Shown here: piece by piece, positions 56,341 through 62,808 of the stretch
Numbering within the stretch: position 1 is the stretch's first letter
Layout: each line of letters begins with the position of its first letter
Assembly (NCBI RefSeq): GCF_025061645.1
Contig: NZ_JANYMP010000003.1
Location: 1 to 64,000, forward strand
Reading direction: 5' to 3'
DNA length: 64,000 nucleotides
Source: Umezawaea endophytica
GTDB lineage: Bacteria > Actinomycetota > Actinomycetes > Mycobacteriales > Pseudonocardiaceae
Made by a program: the position numbers and the translations under genes
Notes under the pieces: generated by a model
Databases searched by the model: none
The model's input: the letters and a program-made list of their open reading frames with translations, nothing else
What the model was told of the DNA's origin: nothing

Positions 56341-56895
56341 ATGCGCACCCCGTGGCTGCGCACCGCAGCACTCGGCACCACCGCGGCGCTGGCACTGGCG
56401 CTGGGCACCGCCGCGCCCGCGTCCGCCTTCGAGCCGGTGGAGATCGTGCACACCGAACGGGTCCAGGTGGGCCCGTACCCGATGACCGTGGGCTTCAGCG
56501 AGTGGCCGATGCGGGCCATGCACTCCCTCGACGTCACCTTCATGCCCGAGGGCGGGACGGCGGGCCGCAGCGGTCAGGTCGAACTGCTCCTCGACTCCGC
56601 GGAGTCGGAGGTCGAACCGCTCGTCCGGCACCCGCGCAAGCAGGAGGTGTGGGGCCTGGACGTCTACGCGCTCGACGACCCCGGCGCGTGGACGTTCAAG
56701 TTCACCCTGGACGGTCCGGAGGGGCGCGGTGAAGGCGCGATCCAGGCGGTGAACGTGCTGGAGCAGCCGGGGCCCCCGCTGGCGCTGAGCTGGTCGCTGA
56801 GCGTCGTCCCCGTGGCGATGGGGGTGCTGTTCCTCGTCGTGGCCTGGCGCCGGATGCGGCCCGGCGACCAGGTCGGGACGGTCCTCGCCACCTGA
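56341..56895 (+). CDS. Exported single-helix protein of the copper-like operon
   Basis: This 184-residue protein has a signal peptide (1-29, ending ASAFEP), an extracytoplasmic beta domain (EIVHTERVQVGPYPMTVGFS; DVYALDDPGAWTFKFTL) and a C-terminal membrane helix (about 150-171) with a short basic tail. Signal, beta domain and C-terminal helix is also the layout of PmoD-type accessory proteins. It starts 2 bases after the previous stop. A perfect 13-bp hairpin follows, closing the operon. Function is unknown. Confidence 0.82.
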   Translation: MRTPWLRTAALGTTAALALALGTAAPASAFEPVEIVHTERVQVGPYPMTVGFSEWPMRAMHSLDVTFMPEGGTAGRSGQVELLLDSAESEVEPLVRHPRKQEVWGLDVYALDDPGAWTFKFTLDGPEGRGEGAIQAVNVLEQPGPPLALSWSLSVVPVAMGVLFLVVAWRRMRPGDQVGTVLAT

Positions 56896-56910
56896 CGCAC
56901 CACCACCTGA

Positions 56911-56941
56911 GCACCCCCGGCGACGTCCTCGCCGGGGGTGC
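56911..56941 (+). terminator. Terminator of the copper-like operon
   Basis: Perfect 13-bp stem GCACCCCCGGCGA / TCGCCGGGGGTGC with loop CGTCC, 15 bases after the last stop. Confidence 0.8.
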
Positions 56942-56973
56942 CGCCGTTCCGGGAGTCCCGCGCTGGTCACCGC

Positions 56974-57023
56974 CCGGTACTCGGTGATACGTTGTACCGG
57001 TACTCGGTAGCACCGAGTACCGG
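56974..57023. promoter_or_regulatory. PadR operator: direct and inverted copies
   Basis: CCGGTACTCGGT occurs at 56974-56985 and again at 56997-57008, and its inverted form ACCGAGTACCGG at 57012-57023, giving a 12-bp-arm palindrome (spacer AGC) plus an extra half. It lies 20 bases upstream of padR. Confidence 0.85.
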
Positions 57024-57043
57024 GCGATCGGCGAGGGCACACG

Positions 57044-57370
57044 ATGGACGATCTGACGGAGATGCTGAAGGGCACGCTCGAAGGCTGCGTGCTGGAGATC
57101 ATCGGCGGCGAGGAGACCTACGGCTACGCCATCACGCGCCGGCTGAACGAACTCGGCTTCACCGACGTCGTCGAGGGCACGGTCTACACGATCCTGCTCC
57201 GACTGGAGCGCAACGGGTTCGTGCGGGTGGCGAAACGACCGTCCGAGATGGGCCCGCCGCGGAAGTTCTACGCGCTCAACGAGGCGGGGCGCGCGGAACT
57301 CGCGACGTTCTGGGCGAAGTGGGAGTACATGACATCGCGGATCGACAAGCTCAAGGAGGGCGGGAGATGA
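57044..57370 (+). CDS. PadR-family regulator
   Basis: This 108-residue PadR winged-helix regulator has CVLEIIGGEETYGYAITRRL, then GTVYTILLRLERNGFV and the wing (RKFYALNEAG). ATG 57044 starts it. ATGA couples it to the first DUF1048 gene, the common padR-DUF1048 pairing, and the operon includes a hydrolase. Three copies of its likely half-site lie just upstream. Confidence 0.95.
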   Translation: MDDLTEMLKGTLEGCVLEIIGGEETYGYAITRRLNELGFTDVVEGTVYTILLRLERNGFVRVAKRPSEMGPPRKFYALNEAGRAELATFWAKWEYMTSRIDKLKEGGR

Positions 57371-57723
57371 ACCTCTGGGACACCATCACCGGCAACGACC
57401 TCACCAGGGAGTGGAAGGCGTTCGAGGCCAGGGCCGAGGCGTTGCCCGAAGAGCACCGGGCGGCGTGGAACGAGATGTTCGGCCACCTCTTCCCCTACGG
57501 GGACTTCACCGGCCGCAACCTGATGCCGATCCTCGACCAGGCACTGGGACTGCTCGAACTGGCGGCGGCCGACGGGCAGGGCGTCCACGAGGTGCTGGGC
57601 GACGACATCGGGGGTTTCTGCGCGGCGCTGGCGGGCGAGGAGGGGGCACGGAGCCATCGCGACCGGTGGCGCGAGCAGGTGAACAGGAACGTCGCGAGGA
57701 AGCTCGGCAGGCTGGGAGGCTGA
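57367..57723 (+). CDS. DUF1048 protein (first)
   Basis: This 118-residue helical protein of the DUF1048 type has N-terminal EWKAFEARAEALPEEHRAAW and the conserved GVHEVLGDDIGGFCAALA segment. These small proteins accompany PadR regulators. Their function is unknown, though a membrane-stress or chaperone role has been suggested. It overlaps padR by ATGA and lies one base before the second DUF1048 gene. Confidence 0.9.
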   Translation: MNLWDTITGNDLTREWKAFEARAEALPEEHRAAWNEMFGHLFPYGDFTGRNLMPILDQALGLLELAAADGQGVHEVLGDDIGGFCAALAGEEGARSHRDRWREQVNRNVARKLGRLGG

Positions 57724-57724
57724 C

Positions 57725-58054
57725 GTGGGCATTCAGGACATGATCGAGGGCAAGAAGCAGTGGCGGGCGCACGTGGCGCGGGTCAAGGCGCTCCCGCCGG
57801 ACTACCGGATCGTCTACCAGGAGATGCAGAAGTACTTCTTCAAGGTCGGCCCCATCGACCTGACCGACGGGACCCTGCTCTCGGGGCTCGTCGACTTCTT
57901 CGAGGAGGGCGCCGCGGCGGGAAAGGGCGTCCTGCAACTCATCGGCGACGACGTCGCTGCCTTCTGCGACGACCTCATCAAGGACTCGCGCACCTACGCG
58001 GAGCTGTACCTGGAGTCCGTCAGCCGGGAGGCCGGCGCGGGAGGGAGGTCGTGA
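57725..58054 (+). CDS. DUF1048 protein (second)
   Basis: This 109-residue DUF1048 paralogue begins GTG 57725 and shares the GVLQLIGDDVAAFCDDLIKD motif with the preceding protein. Its N-terminus (IQDMIEGKKQWRAHVARVKA) is the more canonical form. The two probably form a complex. It overlaps the hydrolase gene as GTGA. Confidence 0.92.
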   Translation: MGIQDMIEGKKQWRAHVARVKALPPDYRIVYQEMQKYFFKVGPIDLTDGTLLSGLVDFFEEGAAAGKGVLQLIGDDVAAFCDDLIKDSRTYAELYLESVSREAGAGGRS

Positions 58055-58854
58055 CCACCGCGCGACCGGCCTGGACCGGGCTGGTGCCGGTCGACGACAC
58101 CGCGCTCCACGTGCGCGACACCGGTGGCCGCGGTCGTCCCGTGGTCTACCTCAACGGCGCCTACGCCGACCAGTCGCACTGGCGGCGCGTCATCGCCGAC
58201 CTCGGCGACGACTACCGGCACATCACCTACGACGAGCGCGCCCGCGGCAGGTCGCGGCGCTCGGCGGACTACTCGTTCGAAGGAGCGATCCGAGACCTGG
58301 ACGCCGTCCTCGAGGCGCGGGGTGTCGACCGTCCGCTGCTGGTGGGCTGGTCGTACGGCGGCATCCTGGCCTGGCACTGGGCCGACCGGAATCCGGACCG
58401 CGTCGCGGGGGCGGTGGTCGTGGACGCCTTCCCGGTCGGCCTGACCGGCGAGGAGGGCCGCGACCGGATCCGGAAGCTGTTCCGCCGCATGCGGTTGTTC
58501 CTCCCGATCGCCGCCAGGCTGGGCCTGGCCGCGCGGATGACCGCCGACCAGCACGCCGACGTCAACATCGAGCTGAACGAGATCGGCGCCGCCAGCACAC
58601 CAGTGCTCGAACGACTGACCTGCCCCGTGCGGTTCGTCCTGGCCACGGGTGACAGCCTCGGCAGCCGGGGCGGGGAGATGGAGCGGGGGCGGACCGTGCT
58701 CGACCCGCTGCTCGCCACCAACCCGAACCTCGCGGTGGGCGCGAAGGTCCCGAGCAACCACAGCAAGATCTTGCGGCACGACTCCCCCACCGTCGCACGG
58801 GTCGTGCGCGAACTGGCGGCCTCACCCGGTCAGGCGGCCCGCGAGGCCGGGTGA
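58051..58854 (+). CDS. Alpha/beta hydrolase
   Basis: This 267-residue alpha/beta hydrolase has the nucleophile elbow LLVGWSYGGILAW with serine, oxyanion region VVYLNGAYADQSHW, YDERARGRS, and C-terminal histidine in VPSNHSKI. GTG 58051 has GGGAGG upstream. It is the last gene of the PadR/DUF1048 operon, so it is presumably induced with it. Substrate unknown. Confidence 0.9.
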   Translation: MTTARPAWTGLVPVDDTALHVRDTGGRGRPVVYLNGAYADQSHWRRVIADLGDDYRHITYDERARGRSRRSADYSFEGAIRDLDAVLEARGVDRPLLVGWSYGGILAWHWADRNPDRVAGAVVVDAFPVGLTGEEGRDRIRKLFRRMRLFLPIAARLGLAARMTADQHADVNIELNEIGAASTPVLERLTCPVRFVLATGDSLGSRGGEMERGRTVLDPLLATNPNLAVGAKVPSNHSKILRHDSPTVARVVRELAASPGQAAREAG

Positions 58855-58863
58855 CGGGCACCG

Positions 58864-58900
58864 CCTGCCGGGTCGCTCCGCGAATCCACGACCCGGCAGG
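58864..58900. terminator. Bidirectional terminator, hydrolase and M15 genes
   Basis: Perfect 12-bp stem CCTGCCGGGTCG / CGACCCGGCAGG with a 13-base loop, between two convergent genes. Confidence 0.75.
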
Positions 58901-58916
58901 GGTTACGGCGCTGTCC

Positions 58917-59663
58917 TCAGATGCCGCAGTTGGGCGCGGACCAGAGCCTGCCGGACCGCAGGGCCACGTGGACGTGGTCGTTGTGGTCGGGGTAGCCGGG
59001 GCCGAGGATCTCGGTGAAGCCGTGGTTGCGGGCCTGCTGGGCGAGGGCGCAGAAGCCCTGGACGCCCGCGCCGAGGTCGGCCGCGTCGCCGTACATGTGG
59101 CGGCTGGTGGCCGAGCCGCCTACCGCGCTGTTGCACGAGACGCTGCGGAAACCGCCGTTCACCGTGAGCGGGCGGTCGCCCAGCGCGTGGCGCAGCGCTT
59201 CCAGCTTCCACATGGTGACGAGGGCGTTGGCCTTGGCCTGCGTGGCCGACACCTTGCCGCCGGACCAGTCGCTGTTGCAGCGGTTCAGCTCGCCGTAGGT
59301 GAAGTGCACGGGGGTGCAGTCGTCGTCCTGGAGCGCGTAGATCTTGCTGAACGTGGCGGGGCCCGCGACACCGTCGGCCGCGAGGCCGTAGGCCTGCTGG
59401 AAGCGGACGACGGCGGACTTGGTGGCCGCGCCGAACTGGCCGTCGAGGCCGATCACCGCGCCGGAACCGGGGTAGCCGGAGACCCGGATCTGGAGCTGGC
59501 GCACGTCCTCGCCGCTCGCGCCCTGGGACAGCGAACGGCTCCAGGTGTAGCACCCGTCCATGGCGTGGACGTCGTTCGCCGTCACGGGTCCGGGATCGGC
59601 TGTCGCCGTCCCGGTGAAGGCGAGGAAGCTCGCGACCAGCACGAGCAGGATCCTGCGGATCAT
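58917..59663 (-). CDS. Secreted peptidoglycan-binding M15 D-Ala-D-Ala peptidase
   Basis: This 248-residue exported protein has a signal peptide (1-22), a PG_binding_1 domain (SGEDVRQLQIRVSGYPGSGA; DGQFGAATKSAVVRFQQAYG) and an M15 zinc peptidase domain with SRHMYGDAADLG and HNDHVHVAL ligands. It should cut D,D bonds in peptidoglycan. ATG 59663 has AAAGGTG upstream. The related M15-like protein at 59874 is the preceding gene on the same strand, separated from it by a hairpin. Confidence 0.93.
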   Translation of the reverse strand: MIRRILLVLVASFLAFTGTATADPGPVTANDVHAMDGCYTWSRSLSQGASGEDVRQLQIRVSGYPGSGAVIGLDGQFGAATKSAVVRFQQAYGLAADGVAGPATFSKIYALQDDDCTPVHFTYGELNRCNSDWSGGKVSATQAKANALVTMWKLEALRHALGDRPLTVNGGFRSVSCNSAVGGSATSRHMYGDAADLGAGVQGFCALAQQARNHGFTEILGPGYPDHNDHVHVALRSGRLWSAPNCGI

Positions 59664-59754
59664 GGGAACACCTTTCGGGGCAGGGGGAAAAGGTGACTTG
59701 CCGGAGGGTGTCGGAGGATCGCGGCCCGGTCAACGGATCACCGCGACAACACTT

Positions 59755-59788
59755 CGGGCGAAGCCCACCGAGCGGTGGGCTTCGCCCG
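59755..59788 (-). terminator. Terminator after the Tat-exported M15-like gene
   Basis: Perfect 16-bp stem CGGGCGAAGCCCACCG / CGGTGGGCTTCGCCCG with a very tight loop, downstream of the gene at 59874-60698. Confidence 0.8.
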
Positions 59789-59873
59789 ATCACGTTCGGA
59801 CGGAGCGGACGCCGCGCGCCGGGTCCACTCGGGACACCGGACCCGCCTCGTCCACCGTGGACCCGGCGCCGGG

Positions 59874-60698
59874 TCAGATGTTCTGGTTCGCGAAGCCCTT
59901 GGTCGCGATCTTCGACAGCATCCCCTGCCACACGGACGAACTGGTGTGCGGGTCACCCGTCACGGCCAGCGCGGACTTGAGGCCGTTGAACGCGTTCTGC
60001 GTGTTCGGGCCCCAGATGCCGTCGATCGCCAGTCCGGCGGCGCGGAAGTTGTTGCAGGTGGCCTGGACGAACTTGGTGTCCGACTCGGAGTCCTTGAGCA
60101 CGCGGACCGGCATGCCCCCGAAGTCGGAGTGGATGTGGTCGGCGTGGTCGGCGTTGTACCAACCGTCCAGCACGTACCGGAACCGGCGGCGGCACACGGC
60201 TTCCGTCGCGAGGTAGCGCTTGCGGGTCGCGGCGGTGCTCGACGCGTGGGCCTGGTCGAGCGGCGAGATGGTGTTGCCACCGGACCAGCGCACGTGGTCG
60301 AGGTCCATCGCGGTGCCCGCGCCGTGCTGGCCCGCCTTGTCGACGTAGAAGCCCGCCGACACGATGTAGCTGATCGAGCCGTAGGCCGACGACAGCGACC
60401 GCAGGTCGCGGATCCAGGCGACGAGCGCGGTGTAGAACGCGTCGGTGGCCTGCCAGTTGCGGGCGGTGGTGTTGCCGCGGTTGGACCGCCAGTAGTACAC
60501 GGGCGTTCCGTCGATGTTCTGGAACGTCATCATCGCCAGCGCGCCGACCCCCGGCGCGAACTCGGACTCGCGGTGCTGATCGTTGATCTTGGGATCGGCC
60601 GCAGCCAGCCCCGGCGCGAGGGCCGACAGACCCGCGAGACCCGCGACGGCCGCCGCGCCCGTGACGAAGCCGCGCCTGGAAAGGTTGTTCTCGAACAC
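59874..60698 (-). CDS. Tat-exported M15-like peptidase with peptidoglycan-binding end
   Basis: This 274-residue protein starts at GTG 60698 (GAGGAG upstream) with a twin-arginine signal (LSRRGFVTGAAAVAGLAGLS). An M15/extensin-like catalytic domain follows (QHGAGTAMDLDHVRWSGG and DHADHIHSDFGG as probable zinc ligands), then a peptidoglycan-binding-like C-terminus (LAIDGIWGPNTQNAFNGLKS). It is expected to act on cell-wall peptides. Tat export is unusual next to the Sec-exported M15 enzyme. Confidence 0.88.
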   Translation of the reverse strand: MFENNLSRRGFVTGAAAVAGLAGLSALAPGLAAADPKINDQHRESEFAPGVGALAMMTFQNIDGTPVYYWRSNRGNTTARNWQATDAFYTALVAWIRDLRSLSSAYGSISYIVSAGFYVDKAGQHGAGTAMDLDHVRWSGGNTISPLDQAHASSTAATRKRYLATEAVCRRRFRYVLDGWYNADHADHIHSDFGGMPVRVLKDSESDTKFVQATCNNFRAAGLAIDGIWGPNTQNAFNGLKSALAVTGDPHTSSSVWQGMLSKIATKGFANQNI

Positions 60699-60869
60699 CC
60701 CGGTGACTCCTCTGTGTTCTGGCCGGCGGGGACAGGAGGAAGACCTGCCTCGCCAACCGGCGCGACGGAGTCTAGGGATCGCGCCCAGAACGGGGAACCG
60801 CACTTGACCTGCGGCTTTCCCATTCCTTTACCGGCCGTGCCGCACCGGGGCAGCCCACGCGGAACGACG

Positions 60870-61352
60870 TCAGGCGTCCTTCTCCAGCGGTGTCCGGGTG
60901 TGGTCGTAGAGGGCGTCGGCGACCTTCTGGCACAGCTCGGCGAAGATGCTCTGCTCGCCGGGGGTGAGGACGGTCCTGGCCACGGCCGCGGCGGCGCGGC
61001 GGCTGTCCGCGGCGCGGCTCAGGAACTCGCGGCCCTCGTCGGTCAGGGTGGTCGTCAGCTCGCGGCGGTCGGTGCCGTCCGCGATCTGGGCGACCAGCTC
61101 CCGGTCCTTGAGGAACCGCAACGCCTTCGACATGCTCTGCCGGGAGACGCCGAGCGAGTCGCTGAGCTGGGACGGCGTCATCCGGCCGCGCAGGCGCAGG
61201 TTCTCCAGGACGTCGTACTGCTGCCACGTGACGTGTTCGGGGTTGGTCCTGGTCCGTCTCGCCACGACGACGCACTGGAGGTGGGTCAACGCGTCTTCGA
61301 GCGGGTTCGAGTCCACCGCGCCTGCCGGGTTCGAGTCACCCACGGTCGTCAT
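60870..61352 (-). CDS. MarR-family regulator
   Basis: This 160-residue winged-helix regulator has MTPSQLSDSLGVSRQSMSKA, then LRFLKDRELVA and the D-R-R-E wing. Its N-terminus contains a short DSNP duplication. ATG 61352 has GAGGGTG upstream. It is the gene after the flavin monooxygenase in the same direction, separated by 110 bases that contain a 24-base near-palindrome. It may respond to the monooxygenase substrate. Confidence 0.92.
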   Translation of the reverse strand: MTTVGDSNPAGAVDSNPLEDALTHLQCVVVARRTRTNPEHVTWQQYDVLENLRLRGRMTPSQLSDSLGVSRQSMSKALRFLKDRELVAQIADGTDRRELTTTLTDEGREFLSRAADSRRAAAAVARTVLTPGEQSIFAELCQKVADALYDHTRTPLEKDA

Positions 61353-61404
61353 GACACCCTCGCATCGCTCCCGCGAGCGGCCGAGAACCAATGGCCGCCC
61401 ACGA

Positions 61405-61428
61405 CATGGTTTCCGCCTGGAAATCATG
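61405..61428. promoter_or_regulatory. Likely MarR operator
   Basis: CATGGTTTCC and GGAAATCATG flank GCCT, pairing at 9 of 10 positions, 53 bases upstream of the MarR start. Autoregulation is inferred. Confidence 0.65.
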
Positions 61429-61462
61429 TTAGCACGGGCTCCGACCAGTGCGGGAGCACTGA

Positions 61463-62614
61463 TCAGCCGGTGCCGCTCAGCGCCTCGGAGAACCAGGTCC
61501 GCACCCTCTCGACGTGGCCGTGGTCGACCAGCGGCAGGTCCAGCCTGCCGATCCGACCACTCCGCGTCACCAGGTGGGCGGCGAAGTCGGCCGCCGGGAG
61601 GCCGACGTGCTCGTCGACGCGCTCGAACCAGTCCCGGCTCACCTCGGCGACGTGCTGCGTCTTCGCCACGACGGGCATCCGCTCGGCCTCGTAGGCCGCC
61701 AGGCCCTCCGGCACCCCGTGGTCGGACAGCGCCATCGCCAGCGCGACCGCGTCCTCCATGGCGAGCTTCGTGCCGGACCCGACGGAGAAGTGCGTGGTGT
61801 GGGCGGCGTCGCCGAGCAGCACGACGTTCCCGTCGACCCAGCGGCGGTTGCGCACCACGGTGAACCGGCCCCACCGGGAACCGGCGCACACCAGCCGGTG
61901 CCCGTCGAGCTGGTCCGCGAACAGGTCGGCGACGGCCGCCGCGGTCGCCTCGGGCGCGCGGTCGGGCACGTCCAGGCCGCTCGCGGCCAGCACGCGGTCG
62001 GTCGTCTCCACGATGAACGTGCTCCACCCCGGCGCGTACGGGTACGAGTGCGCCTGCATGGTCCCGTGCGGCGTCTCGACCACGGTGAACGTGAGGGCGT
62101 CGAAGACCCGGTCCGTCCCCATCCAGAGGTAGCGCGAGGCACTGGGCCGGAGGTCGGGGCCGAACGCGTCGGCCCGCGCGGCCCGTGTCGCCGAACCGAC
62201 GCCGTCCGCGGCCACCACGACGTCGAAGTCCTCCGACAGCAGGGGGACCGGTGGCGCCTCCGTTCCGAAGTGGACGGTCACGCCGACCTCCGCGCAGCGC
62301 TCGCGGAGCAGGTGGAGCAGCGCGCGCCGTTCGACGGCCGAGAAGCGGTACCCGCCGCGGGACAGCGTCTCACCCCGGTAGCGCACGTCGACCGCGTCCC
62401 AGTGGACGAACCGGTCGCCGAGCACGTCGAACAGCCGGGGGTCCGCCGCTTGGACCCCGCCGAGCGCGCCGTCGGAGAACACCACGCCGAACCCGACCTC
62501 GTCCTCGACCCCACCCTTCTCCCAGAGCACGACCTCGTGCCGGGGGGCGATCCGCTTGACCAGCGCCGCGAAGTAGAGCCCTCCGGGACCTCCACCGACC
62601 ACCGCGATCCGCAT
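61463..62614 (-). CDS. FAD-dependent monooxygenase (salicylyl/anthraniloyl-CoA hydroxylase-like)
   Basis: This 383-residue flavoprotein has the dinucleotide motif RIAVVGGGPGGLYFAALVKR, the DG motif (VVVAADGVGSATR) and the GD motif (VVLLGDAAHTTHFSVGSG). Its N-terminal VVFSDGALGGVQAADP context is, from memory, that of salicylyl-CoA 5-hydroxylase and anthraniloyl-CoA monooxygenase N-domains. It hydroxylates an aromatic ring with NAD(P)H and oxygen. ATG 62614 has GGAGGAGG upstream. It is divergent from the anthranilate-synthase-like gene. Confidence 0.9.
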   Translation of the reverse strand: MRIAVVGGGPGGLYFAALVKRIAPRHEVVLWEKGGVEDEVGFGVVFSDGALGGVQAADPRLFDVLGDRFVHWDAVDVRYRGETLSRGGYRFSAVERRALLHLLRERCAEVGVTVHFGTEAPPVPLLSEDFDVVVAADGVGSATRAARADAFGPDLRPSASRYLWMGTDRVFDALTFTVVETPHGTMQAHSYPYAPGWSTFIVETTDRVLAASGLDVPDRAPEATAAAVADLFADQLDGHRLVCAGSRWGRFTVVRNRRWVDGNVVLLGDAAHTTHFSVGSGTKLAMEDAVALAMALSDHGVPEGLAAYEAERMPVVAKTQHVAEVSRDWFERVDEHVGLPAADFAAHLVTRSGRIGRLDLPLVDHGHVERVRTWFSEALSGTG

Positions 62615-62808
62615 GCGACCTCCTCCTCGAAGCGAACGGGATGATCGATTGCCCAGCGGAAACCGCCCAGATCCACCACCCCGACGAACACTGGGGCTTC
62701 CCCTTGCCGCGCGCGCTCAATCATCCGTCGAGCCCTGCGACCACCACACGAAGTCGATACCCTTGGTTTCCGAACGGCAATGACCGGGCGGAAGACGGGA
62801 CCGGATCG

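Noticed and set aside
61296-61340. Two copies of GGTTCGAGTC resembling a tRNA T-loop
   Set aside because: They lie in frame inside the MarR N-terminus (repeat of codons for DSNP), with no acceptor or anticodon stems around them.
62615-62808. Divergent intergenic region between flavin monooxygenase and PhzE-like gene
   Set aside because: Probably holds two promoters but I found no convincing palindrome or -10/-35 pair to report.
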